A DNA stretch of 58,953 nt from JBCBSP01 sp964550935 (GTDB lineage: Bacteria > Pseudomonadota > Alphaproteobacteria > Caulobacterales > Maricaulaceae), in the NCBI GenBank assembly GCA_964550935.1, contig CAZKBB010000011.1:1-58953 (forward strand), written 5' to 3'. Within the stretch, counting starts at the first letter, position 1, and every line of letters begins with the position of its first letter. Of the stretch, positions 24,124 to 32,293 are shown piece by piece. The notes beneath the pieces were generated by a model. That model saw only the letters and a program-made list of their open reading frames with translations. It had not been told where the DNA came from and made no database searches. The position numbers were made by a program, and so were the translations under genes.

Positions 24124-24909
24124 TCAGCGCAGGTTGGAGGAGGTGGCGAGCATTTCATCGGCCGCGGTGATGATGCGCGCGTTCATCTCATAGGCCCGCT
24201 GGGCCTGGATCAGCGCGGTGATCTCGGTCACGGCGTCCACATTGGCGGCCTCGGTGTAGCCCTGCTCGATATTGCCGAAGCCGGGCTGGCCGGGCGCGCC
24301 GATATTCGGCGCCCCGCTTGCGGCGGTCTCCAGATAGAGATTGCCGCCGCGCGCCTCGAGGCCGGCCTCGTTGGCGAAGGTGGCCAGCTCCAGCTGGCCG
24401 ATCGTCTGGGGTTCGGGCTCGTTGTCGAACAGCACCTGGACCTGGCCCTGGCTGTTGATCGCGACCGCGCGCGCCTCGTCGGGAATGGCGATGCCCGGCG
24501 AGACGATGTAGCCGTCCGAGGTCACCATCTGACCCTCGGGGCTTTTGGAGAAATTACCCGCGCGCGTATACGCCTCGCCGCCGCCCGGCAGCTGGACGCG
24601 GAACCAGCCGCGCCCTGAGATGGCCAGATCGAGCGGGTTGTCGGTCTGGGTCAGCCCGCCCTGCTCGGTGATGCGGTAGACCGAGCCGGCTCCCACGCCG
24701 AGGCCGATCTGAACGCCGGTCGGCACGATCGTGCCGGCGTCGGAGGAGTTCGCCCCGACGGTCTGGGCGTTCTGGTACAGAAGGTCCTCGAACTGGGCCC
24801 GCTGACGCTTGAACGCGGTGGTGTTCATGTTGGCGATGTTGTGGGAGATGACCTCCACGTTGAGCTGCTGGGCTTCCATGCCCGTGGCGGCGGTCGCGAG
24901 CGCGCGCAT
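24124..24909 (-). CDS. flgG: Flagellar distal rod protein FlgG
   Basis: A 261-residue protein of normal length. It starts MRALATAATGMEAQQLNVEVISHNIANMNTTAFKRQRAQFEDLLYQ and ends ALIQAQRAYEMNARIITAADEMLATSSNLR, both highly conserved in FlgG. It builds the distal rod. GGAGGAG lies immediately before the ATG. The gene is second in the flgF-led operon. Confidence 0.97.
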   Translation of the reverse strand: MRALATAATGMEAQQLNVEVISHNIANMNTTAFKRQRAQFEDLLYQNAQTVGANSSDAGTIVPTGVQIGLGVGAGSVYRITEQGGLTQTDNPLDLAISGRGWFRVQLPGGGEAYTRAGNFSKSPEGQMVTSDGYIVSPGIAIPDEARAVAINSQGQVQVLFDNEPEPQTIGQLELATFANEAGLEARGGNLYLETAASGAPNIGAPGQPGFGNIEQGYTEAANVDAVTEITALIQAQRAYEMNARIITAADEMLATSSNLR

Positions 24910-24938
24910 CGCACTCCTCCTTCTTCTCTACAACGCCC

Positions 24939-25676
24939 TTACGGACGTCCCAGGCGCTCCAGCGCCTTGCGTGACAACTCGTCGGTCTGCGAGACGATGC
25001 GGCTCGCCGACGCGTAGGCGCGCGAGACCTCCATCATCCGGGTGATCTCCATAATCGGGGTGACGTTCGCGGCCTCGGTGAAGCCCTGGCGCACCACCGG
25101 ATCGAGCGCGATCGCGCGCTCGGCGTCTTCGGGCGCTTCGAACCGGTTCGCGCCGGTCTTCCGCAGCTGGCCGCGATCCTCGAACTCCACGACCTGAAGC
25201 CGGGCCAGAACCGCGCCGTTCTGCGAGACCTCGCCGTTCGCGGCGATCTCCACCGGGCCGGCCTCGGCGTCCACGATGATCGGCGCGCCGGCCTCGCTTA
25301 AGACACGCGCCCCGTCCGGCGCCACGATCGCGCCTTCGCCGTCCAGCGTGAACGCGCCGTCGCGAGTGAAGCGCTCTTGGCCGTCACCGGTCTCCAGCAC
25401 GAAGAAGCCCTCGCCCTCGATGGCCAGATCGAGCGGGCGGCCCGTCGGCTGAAGCCGGCCTTGTGAAAAGTCGCGGCCGAGGCCCCACTCGTCCACATAG
25501 GCCAGGCGCTTGGGCCCGTCCTGGTGGCGCGCCGGGCTGGCCAGGTCGGCTTCGAGCAGCACCCGTTCGGCCTTGAAGCCGGAGGTGGACACGTTCGCGA
25601 TATTGTTGGCCGTGACGTCCATGGCGCGGCGCAGGGTCATCTGGCGCGAAAGCGAGATCAGCATCGCATTGTCCAT
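24939..25676 (-). CDS. flgF: Flagellar proximal rod protein FlgF
   Basis: A 245-residue protein starting MDNAMLISLSRQMTLRRAMDVTANNIANVSTSGFKAER, with the late MEISRAYASASRIVSQTDELSRKALERLGRP-like helix typical of FlgF. The frame extends 25 codons further up, but the ATG at 25676 has GGGGAG before it and matches the family start. It is the first gene of the flgF-flgG-flgA-flgH operon, under a sigma-54 promoter at 25736-25749. Confidence 0.95.
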   Translation of the reverse strand: MDNAMLISLSRQMTLRRAMDVTANNIANVSTSGFKAERVLLEADLASPARHQDGPKRLAYVDEWGLGRDFSQGRLQPTGRPLDLAIEGEGFFVLETGDGQERFTRDGAFTLDGEGAIVAPDGARVLSEAGAPIIVDAEAGPVEIAANGEVSQNGAVLARLQVVEFEDRGQLRKTGANRFEAPEDAERAIALDPVVRQGFTEAANVTPIMEITRMMEVSRAYASASRIVSQTDELSRKALERLGRP

Positions 25677-25735
25677 GGCGCTCCCCTTTCTGAGGCCGCA
25701 TCCGGCGCGGTCCGCGCTGTCGGGAGACCAGGAGC

Positions 25736-25749
25736 GCAAAGGCCGTGCC
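25736..25749 (-). promoter_or_regulatory. Sigma-54 promoter of the flgF operon
   Basis: The minus strand reads GGCACGGCCTTTGC preceded by T, an essentially perfect TGGCACG-N4-TTGC with GG and GC ten apart. Transcription would start near 25724, leaving a 48-base leader to flgF. Confidence 0.85.
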
Positions 25750-25834
25750 ACGGTTAACAGTCATGGTTTTCAATGGGTTGAGCGGCGGTGAGCGCGCCGG
25801 ACGCCGCGCTTGCCGGGTCACGACTGCAGCCGGT

Positions 25835-25849
25835 GGGAAGAATTTGCCG
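25835..25849 (-). promoter_or_regulatory. FlbD/ftr-like motif in the flgF-fliL gap
   Basis: The minus strand reads CGGCA-AATTC-TTCCC. It lies about 90 bases before the flgF sigma-54 promoter, the position expected for an FlbD enhancer, and about 90 bases before fliL on the other strand, where bound FlbD could also repress. Confidence 0.5.
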
Positions 25850-25936
25850 CTCAGCGCCCGGTTACCAACGGAACGTTAACCGGGGCGTTTCTTAATCCTT
25901 TCATCACACAGGCCTTTCCATGCCGGAGCGGGACCG

Positions 25937-26530
25937 ATGGCCGAAGACGCAGACGACGATCTCGACGCTGAAGCCGAAGACGCCGAAGACGCTGAAGAGG
26001 GCGCAGACGCCGAGGGCGCTGAGAACAAGAAAGGCGGCAAGAAAAAGCTGCTCTTCATCGCCGCGCCCGCGGCGCTTTTGCTCCTGCTCGGCGGCGGGGC
26101 GGCCTTCTTCCTGATGGGCGGTGAGGACGAGGTTCAGACCGCCGAAGCCGGCGAGGCCGGAGACGACGGCGACCCGCTCGACCAGCGCGCCGAGGAAGGC
26201 GTCTACGTCGCGGAGATGAGCGAGCACCCGGAGTTCTATCAACTCCCGGAATTGCTTGTGAACATCGAGGCGAGCAGCGGCGGAACGACGTATTTGAAGC
26301 TTAACCTCATGTTCCAGATTCCCGACCCGGAAATGGCCGCTCTGCTCGACGCGCGCATGCCGCTCGTCATGAACCAGTATCAGGGCTTCCTGCGCGAGCT
26401 GCGCGAGGAGGACCTGTACGGCTCGGCCGGCACGCACCGGCTGCGCCTTGAGCTTCTGCGCCGCGCGAACCTGGCGCTCGCGCCGTCGCGAATCGACGCG
26501 GTGCTCATCCAGGACATGCTCATCCAATAG
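25937..26530 (+). CDS. fliL: Flagellar stator-associated protein FliL
   Basis: A 197-residue inner-membrane protein. A very acidic cytoplasmic N-terminus (about 30 residues, mostly Asp/Glu/Ala) and a KKGGKKKLLF basic stop are followed by one membrane segment at about 39-56 and a periplasmic FliL domain (YQLPELLVNIEASSGGTTYLKLNLMFQ, ending IDAVLIQDMLIQ). It surrounds the stator and supports torque. It is the first gene of the rightward operon, with GGAG just upstream. The promoter was not clearly identified: a GTTAAC lies upstream, but no canonical CtrA spacing. Confidence 0.92.
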   Translation: MAEDADDDLDAEAEDAEDAEEGADAEGAENKKGGKKKLLFIAAPAALLLLLGGGAAFFLMGGEDEVQTAEAGEAGDDGDPLDQRAEEGVYVAEMSEHPEFYQLPELLVNIEASSGGTTYLKLNLMFQIPDPEMAALLDARMPLVMNQYQGFLRELREEDLYGSAGTHRLRLELLRRANLALAPSRIDAVLIQDMLIQ

Positions 26531-26581
26531 GGCCGACGCGCCCCAGGCGGGCCGCGCGAGGCGGCCGGAGATAGACCTTAC

Positions 26582-27763
26582 ATGGCCTCAGACGTCGATC
26601 AGGAAGCCCTCGCCGCCGAATGGGAGGCCGCCGCCGCGGCGGACCAGCCCGACTTCGACGCGATGGACGCCGCCGGCGGCGACCCGGCCGACGACGCCGG
26701 CGAGGAGCTGGCCTCGGAATGGGAGGCGATGGTCGGCGGGGACGAGGACGTCCATGTGCCCACGCCGGGCTCGGGCGGGCCGGAGCGCATCCTCAATCAG
26801 GACGAGATCGACAGCCTTCTGGGCTTTTCAGTCTCCGACGAGGACGCCGCGGACCGTTCCGGCATCCGTGCGATCATCAACTCTGCGCTGGTCTCCTACG
26901 AGCGCCTGCCGATGCTGGAGATCGTCTTCGACCGCCTGGTGCGGCTGATGACGACAAGCCTTCGCAACTTCACCTCCGACAACGTGGAGGTGAGCCTGGA
27001 CAACATCTCCTCGATTCGGTTTGGGGACTATCTCAACTCGATCCCGCTGCCGGCGATCCTTGCGGTGTTCCGCGCCAAGCAGCTGGACAATTACGGCCTG
27101 CTCACGGTCGATTCCAACCTGATCTACTCGATCGTGGACGTGCTGCTCGGCGGGCGGCGCGGCACGAGCGCCATGCGCATCGAGGGCCGGCCCTACACCA
27201 CGATCGAACGCACGCTCGTCCAGCGCATGATCGAGGTCGTGCTCGCCGACGCCAAGCAGGCCTTCGCGCCGCTTACCGATGTCGATTTCGTCCTGGACCG
27301 GGTGGAGACGAACCCGCGCTTCGCCGCGATCGCGAGGCCTGCCAACGCGGCCATCCTCGTCAAGCTGCGCATCGACATGGAGGACCGCGGCGGGCGAATC
27401 GAGCTCCTCTTGCCCTACGCCACTCTGGAGCCGATCCGGAAGATGCTGCTCCAGCAGTTCATGGGCGAGAAGTTCGGCCGCGACAACATCTGGGAAAGCC
27501 ACCTCGCCACCGAACTCTGGTCCACCAAGGTCGAGGTCGAGGCCGTGATCGATCAGCTGCAAAAGCCGCTGGGCGATGTGATGAAGCTGAAGGTCGGCGA
27601 CACGCTGATGCTCGACGCGGGTCCGGACGGCGAGGTGGAGCTGCGCTGCGGCCAGGTCCCGCTCACCGCCGGACGCATGGGACGGCTCGGCCATCACGTT
27701 GCGGTGCGCCTGGACGCGCCGCTTTCGCCCAGCGCCAAGAAGTCATTGATGGGGATGGGATGA
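26582..27763 (+). CDS. fliM: Flagellar motor switch protein FliM
   Basis: A 393-residue protein. The CheY-P-binding segment ILNQDEIDSLLGF is at about residues 70-82 instead of the very N-terminus, because an acidic extension of about 65 residues precedes it (repeating EWEA, DxxD). The middle domain (FDRLVRLMTTSLRNFTSDNVEVSL, SNLIYSIVDVLLGG) and the C-terminal SpoA domain (LQKPLGDVMKLKVGDTLMLDA) are intact. It forms the C ring that switches rotation direction. It overlaps the next gene by four bases. Confidence 0.95.
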   Translation: MASDVDQEALAAEWEAAAAADQPDFDAMDAAGGDPADDAGEELASEWEAMVGGDEDVHVPTPGSGGPERILNQDEIDSLLGFSVSDEDAADRSGIRAIINSALVSYERLPMLEIVFDRLVRLMTTSLRNFTSDNVEVSLDNISSIRFGDYLNSIPLPAILAVFRAKQLDNYGLLTVDSNLIYSIVDVLLGGRRGTSAMRIEGRPYTTIERTLVQRMIEVVLADAKQAFAPLTDVDFVLDRVETNPRFAAIARPANAAILVKLRIDMEDRGGRIELLLPYATLEPIRKMLLQQFMGEKFGRDNIWESHLATELWSTKVEVEAVIDQLQKPLGDVMKLKVGDTLMLDAGPDGEVELRCGQVPLTAGRMGRLGHHVAVRLDAPLSPSAKKSLMGMG

Positions 27764-28188
27764 CGCTCGCCGCTTTCGTTTTCGAGGCGCTGGTCGCGCT
27801 GTTGCTGTTGGGCGCGGCGATCATGTGCCTGCGCGTCGATCGCCGTTTGCGCGCGTTGAAGACCGGCCAGGACGGCATGATGGAGACCGTGCGCCGGCTG
27901 GACGAGTCGACCGACCGGGCGCGCGCCAGCCTCGCCGCGCTCGACCGCGCCGCGCGCGAACACGGCCAGACGCTTGAGGCGCGCGTGCGTGAGGCGCGCG
28001 AACTCGCCGACGAGCTTGCGCTGCTCACAGAGCGCGGCGACGCCCGCGCCGACGCGCTCGCGCGCGGGCCTGAACGCCCGCGTCCTGACCGCCCCGCACC
28101 GACGCAGGCGCGCTCTGAGCGCACCGCGGACGACACGCTGAAGGCCGGCGAGGGGCGTCTCCTGGACGCCCTGAAAGCGATGAGGTGA
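27760..28188 (+). CDS. Bitopic coiled-coil protein of the fliLM operon (DUF6468/PflI-like candidate)
   Basis: A 142-residue protein with one N-terminal membrane helix (AAFVFEALVALLLLGAAIMCL), then a long coiled-coil (RRLRALKTGQDGMMETVRRLDESTDRARASLAALDRAAREHGQ) and a Pro/Arg-rich tail. Start ATG 27760 overlaps the fliM stop. Similar small membrane proteins follow fliM in alphaproteobacteria. Caulobacter PflI, which positions the flagellum at the pole, is encoded with early flagellar genes and has comparable features, but I cannot confirm the match from sequence alone. Confidence 0.7.
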   Translation: MTLAAFVFEALVALLLLGAAIMCLRVDRRLRALKTGQDGMMETVRRLDESTDRARASLAALDRAAREHGQTLEARVREARELADELALLTERGDARADALARGPERPRPDRPAPTQARSERTADDTLKAGEGRLLDALKAMR

Positions 28189-28195
28189 GCGTGAG

Positions 28196-28936
28196 ATGAC
28201 CGGCGCGGCGCGACCCCTGTTGATGCTCGGCGTTCTGCTCGCCGGGCTTTTGGCGTTAAAGAGCGTCTCGCTTGGCGCGGGCGCGCTCGACCTGCTGGCC
28301 GCGCGCGCTGAAGCTCAAACGGCTGAGGATGAGCCGTCCGCCGGCGAGGCGGGCGACGATGCCGAGGTGGCGGCGGACGCCGCCCCGCCGGCTGAACCGC
28401 AGTCGAACGCATCGCCCTCGCCCTTCGCCGGATCAGCCGCGCGCCAGGCGCAATCGCCCTCCGCCGCTGGCGGCGCTCTGGGCGACACCCGGGCCGAGCT
28501 GGAACTGTTGAGCGAGCTCTCCCAGCGCCGGCGCGCGCTGGACGCCCGTGCGGCCGAACTGGACACGCGCGAGCAGTTGATCGCGGTCGCGGAGGGGCGC
28601 GTGGAGCGCCGGATCGAGGCGCTGCAGACCCTGAAGTCTGAAGTGGAGACCCTGCTCGGCACGCTCGACGACCGGCGCGAGGCCGAGATCGCGCGCATCG
28701 TGGAGATCTACGGCGCGCTGGAGCCGGACGCGGCGGCGAACATCATCGCTTCGCTCGACGAATCCACGCGCGTCCTGGTCGCCGAACGCATGGGCTCGCG
28801 CAAGCTGGCCGCGATCCTGGCTGAGATGGCGCCGGGCGATGCGGCCGCGCTGACCGTGCGCATGCGCCAGCGCGCCGCTCCGCCGGAGACGGTGGGCGAG
28901 CTGAGAGACCGGCTTGATGAGACCGCGACGCAGTAG
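28196..28936 (+). CDS. motE: MotE-like protein (MgtE-N/FliG-like C-terminal domain)
   Basis: A 246-residue protein with a signal anchor at the N-terminus (LLMLGVLLAGLLALKSVSL), an acidic and Pro/Ala-rich linker, a coiled-coil (LELLSELSQRRRALDARAAELDTREQLI) and a C-terminal domain LEPDAAANIIASLDESTRVLVAERMGSRKLAAILAEM, which is the pattern of MotE and MgtE N-domains. MotE in rhizobia is a chaperone for the periplasmic motility protein MotC. Its position between fliM and a large exported TPR protein fits a motor-related role. Confidence 0.8.
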   Translation: MTGAARPLLMLGVLLAGLLALKSVSLGAGALDLLAARAEAQTAEDEPSAGEAGDDAEVAADAAPPAEPQSNASPSPFAGSAARQAQSPSAAGGALGDTRAELELLSELSQRRRALDARAAELDTREQLIAVAEGRVERRIEALQTLKSEVETLLGTLDDRREAEIARIVEIYGALEPDAAANIIASLDESTRVLVAERMGSRKLAAILAEMAPGDAAALTVRMRQRAAPPETVGELRDRLDETATQ

Positions 28937-31900
28937 GTCCCGCACTCTCGCCGCGCTCGCCGCCCGATTCGCCGCAGCGCTCGCGGCCGCGCTCGCCGCG
29001 TCCGCCGCCATGGCCCAGACCTCGGTGCGCCTGGAGCTGGAGCGCATCGGCGAAAGCGAACGCATACGCGTCATCTATCCCGAGGCCGCCGGCGGCTCGT
29101 TGAGCGCGCAGGCCGAAGTCGCCGCCGGCGCGGTGCTGGTCGCGCGGTTTTCAGAGCCGATCGCGGCCGATCCAGAGATCCTCGCCGACGCCGCGCCGCG
29201 GCTCGTTGCGATGAGCCGGCTCGATCCCGACGGGCGCGCCATGCGCCTGGCGCTGAACGAGTTCCGCGAGGCGCGCGTCTCGGTCTCCCATAACGTGATC
29301 GCGATCGATCTGGCGCCGGACGGCGTAGCGCCGCCGCCGCCCGTGGTCTCCGCCTACGAGGCGCGTCAGCGCGCTGAAGCCGAAGCCCGCGCCGAGGCCG
29401 AGCGCGCCGCCGCGGCGGCCTCAACCGCGCCGGGCCCGCCCCTGCCGGTGCGCATCCGCACCGGTGAAGCCTCCGCCTACACCCGCATGGAGTTCGTCTG
29501 GCCGGAGACGGTCGGCTACGCTCTGGACAGCGAGCCCGGCTATGCGCGGCTGAGCTTTGAACGCGACGGGGAGGCGGACGTCGCCCCGCTCGAAGTCGCG
29601 CCGCCCGATCGCATTGAGGTGTTGGAGTTCGTACGCAGCCCGGAAGGCCTCGTGGTCAACGCCGGCTTGGCGCCGGGCATGGTCGCGCGCGCCTGGAGCG
29701 AGGGCGCGCGCGTGGTGCTTGATATCGCGCCGGAGGACGCGGCCGGGCCGGAGGAGACGCTCGCCGCGCTCGCCGAAATCGCCGAGCTGGCCGCGGGCGC
29801 CGCCGAGCCGGCCGAACCGACAGGCCAGGGTCCATCGACCGCGCCCCAGTCAGAACCCGACCCCGCCCCCGACGCGCCGGTTGAAGAGGTCGTCGACGCC
29901 GATCCGGTCCCTGACACCGGCGTGGTGCGCGCCGCGGCGCGCCCGTCCGGCTCGGACCTGGTGCTCACCTTCCAGTGGGCGAGCCTGCCCGGCGCGGCGG
30001 TGTTCCGGCGCGGAGAGGCGTTGTGGATCGTGTTCGACGCCGCGGCCGATCTCGACCTGTCAGAGCTCGGCGCCGGGGGACGCCGCCATGTGCGCGGCTT
30101 CGAAGCCCTCATCGGGGAGGACTACGCCGCGGCCCGGCTCGACGCCGCGCCCTCGACCCAGGCTGACGTGCGTGCGGACGGCGCGGCGTGGACGATTACG
30201 CTCACCGATGCGCTCGAGACCCCGCCGGACCTGGCGCGGATCGCGCGTGACACCCGCTTCGGCGAGCCTGCCCGCATCCGCATCGGCCTTGACGGCGCGC
30301 GCTCGGTGCGTCGCGTGGCCGACCCGGTGGTGGGCGACGAGTTGCTGGTGCTCACAGGCGACGGCGAGCCTCAGGGGGTGATCTCGCAGCGCCGATTGGT
30401 CGAGGCGCTGGTGTTCGGCTCGGCCCACGGCGTCGCGGTCAAGCCGGTCGCCGACGATCTGGAGATGACGCTGACCGCGGGCGGAGCGGTGCTGACCCGG
30501 CCCGGCGGGCTGGCGCTCTCGCGCGCGTCCGATCCTTCCCTTGGCCCGGCGGGGCGCGGCGAGCCGGTCTCTCCGGGCTTTCTGGATTTTGCAGGCTGGC
30601 GCGGCGACACGGCCTTCACGGTGGGCGAACGCGAGATGCGCGCGCGCGCCTCCAGCGGCGAGCCGGAAGCGCTTCTGGCGCTGGCGCGCTTCTACCTCGG
30701 CTGGGAGATGGGAGCGGAGGCGCTCGGCGCTGCCGAACTCGCCGTGGAGGCGCGCCCCGAGCTTGAAACCGACCCGGGGCTGAAGGCGCTCACCGGCGCG
30801 GCGCGCTACATGATGGGCCGGCTCGACGAGGCCGAGGAGGCCTTCTCCCACCCCGCCCTGGTGGGCGATGCGGCCGCCCAGCCCTGGCGCGGGCTCGTCG
30901 CGGCGGCCGGCGAGGACTGGGCCGAGGCGCGCCGGCGCTTCGAGGACGGGCGCGACGCGATCTTCTTTTACGCGCCTGAGTGGCGCGCGCGCTTTCGCGC
31001 CGCCCACGCCCGCGCCGCGCTGGAGACTAACGATCTGGGCGCGGCGGACCGTCTCCTGACGCTGATGCAGACCGATGATCCCGATGCGGAAGCCGAGGCC
31101 GAGGCCGAGCTCGCCGGCGCGCTGCTCGACGCCAAGAGCGGGCGGGTCGACGCCGCGCTGTCTCGCCTGCAGGCCCTCGGGCGCTCGCCTTGGGAGCCGA
31201 TCCAGGCGCGCGCGCTGCTGGAGAAGGTGCGCCTTGAGATCAATGACGGCCGGGTCACGCCGGCTGAGGGCGCAGAGCGGCTGGAGAGCCTGCGCTATCG
31301 CTGGCGCGGCGACGCGACCGAGTTGGAGGCTTCGCGGCTCCTGGGCGAACTTTACGCCGGCGCCGGACGCTACGCCCAGGCGCTGGAGGTGATGCGCGCG
31401 GCTCAGGCCCGCTTCCCCGACAGCGCGGTCGCCCGGCGCATCGGCTCTGACATGGATCAGCTTTTCCGCCGGCTGTATCTGGACAACGAGGCCGACCGGA
31501 TGGGGCCGATCGAGGCGCTGGCGCTGTATCGGGAGTATTCCTTCCTCACGCCCATCGGGGCGGACGGCGACCGCATGGTGCGGCGTATCGCCGAGCGTCT
31601 GGTGCGCGTCGATCTGCTCGATGCGGCGGCCGAGCTGCTCGACCATCAGGTGTTCGAGCGCCTGCGCGGGCGGGCGCGCTCCGAAGTCGCGGCCGATCTC
31701 GCTGTGGTGCATCTGATGAACGCGCGGCCCCAGGCCGCTCTGCGGGTCCTGCGCGAGACGCGTATCGCCGGCCTCGACCGCACGCTGCTCGACGAGCGCC
31801 GTCTCCTAGAAGCGCGCGCCCTGGAAGAACTTGGACGCTATGACAACGCGCTTGAACTGATCGCGCAGGACCGCTCCGAACCGGCCCGGCGGCTGCGTGC

Positions 31901-32285
31901 GGACGCGGCCTGGGATCAGCGCGACTGGTCCACGGCCGGCCGACGCATCGAGGCGATTCTCGGCGAGCGCTGGCGCGAGACCGAACCGCTGGAGCAACAC
32001 GAGGCCCATGACGTGCTGCGCGCGGCGATCGCCTTCGCGCTCGCCGACGACGAGGCCTCCGTGGCGCGCCTCAAATCACGTTATGCGCGCGCAATGGGCC
32101 GCACCCGCCACGCCGCGGCATTTAGCCTGCTCGCCGAGGACGGGGTCGCCGCGGGCGATGCGCGCCTGGTCGACATGGTGAGCCAGCTCGCCGACATGAC
32201 CGAGGTCGACGCCTTCATGGCCGGCTTCGCAGACCGCTTCGACGGCGACGCGTCCGAGCCGGCCGCCGAACCCGCCGAGAGCTGA
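28917..32285 (+). CDS. Very large exported TPR-rich protein of the fliLM operon
   Basis: A 1122-residue protein with an Ala-rich signal peptide ending SAAMAQ. Residues of about 35-550 form a beta-rich part with a Pro/Glu-rich linker (around 290-330). From about 590 to the end, TPR-like helical pairs repeat (ALLALARFYLGWEMGAEALGAAELAVEARPE, YRWRGDATELEASRLLGELYAGAGRYAQALEVM). It overlaps motE by 20 bases and uses the ATG at 28917, one codon after a TTG. Large TPR proteins of this kind follow fliL-fliM in Caulobacter relatives. I know no tested function; a periplasmic scaffold for the motor is plausible. Confidence 0.75.
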   Translation: MRPRRSRSRTLAALAARFAAALAAALAASAAMAQTSVRLELERIGESERIRVIYPEAAGGSLSAQAEVAAGAVLVARFSEPIAADPEILADAAPRLVAMSRLDPDGRAMRLALNEFREARVSVSHNVIAIDLAPDGVAPPPPVVSAYEARQRAEAEARAEAERAAAAASTAPGPPLPVRIRTGEASAYTRMEFVWPETVGYALDSEPGYARLSFERDGEADVAPLEVAPPDRIEVLEFVRSPEGLVVNAGLAPGMVARAWSEGARVVLDIAPEDAAGPEETLAALAEIAELAAGAAEPAEPTGQGPSTAPQSEPDPAPDAPVEEVVDADPVPDTGVVRAAARPSGSDLVLTFQWASLPGAAVFRRGEALWIVFDAAADLDLSELGAGGRRHVRGFEALIGEDYAAARLDAAPSTQADVRADGAAWTITLTDALETPPDLARIARDTRFGEPARIRIGLDGARSVRRVADPVVGDELLVLTGDGEPQGVISQRRLVEALVFGSAHGVAVKPVADDLEMTLTAGGAVLTRPGGLALSRASDPSLGPAGRGEPVSPGFLDFAGWRGDTAFTVGEREMRARASSGEPEALLALARFYLGWEMGAEALGAAELAVEARPELETDPGLKALTGAARYMMGRLDEAEEAFSHPALVGDAAAQPWRGLVAAAGEDWAEARRRFEDGRDAIFFYAPEWRARFRAAHARAALETNDLGAADRLLTLMQTDDPDAEAEAEAELAGALLDAKSGRVDAALSRLQALGRSPWEPIQARALLEKVRLEINDGRVTPAEGAERLESLRYRWRGDATELEASRLLGELYAGAGRYAQALEVMRAAQARFPDSAVARRIGSDMDQLFRRLYLDNEADRMGPIEALALYREYSFLTPIGADGDRMVRRIAERLVRVDLLDAAAELLDHQVFERLRGRARSEVAADLAVVHLMNARPQAALRVLRETRIAGLDRTLLDERRLLEARALEELGRYDNALELIAQDRSEPARRLRADAAWDQRDWSTAGRRIEAILGERWRETEPLEQHEAHDVLRAAIAFALADDEASVARLKSRYARAMGRTRHAAAFSLLAEDGVAAGDARLVDMVSQLADMTEVDAFMAGFADRFDGDASEPAAEPAES

Positions 32286-32293
32286 CGCCTCGG

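Noticed and set aside
25861..25905. TTAC/GTTAAC/TTAA elements upstream of fliL, considered as a CtrA site
   Set aside because: Half-sites are present, but none of the pairs has the N7 spacing. A divergent site remains possible.
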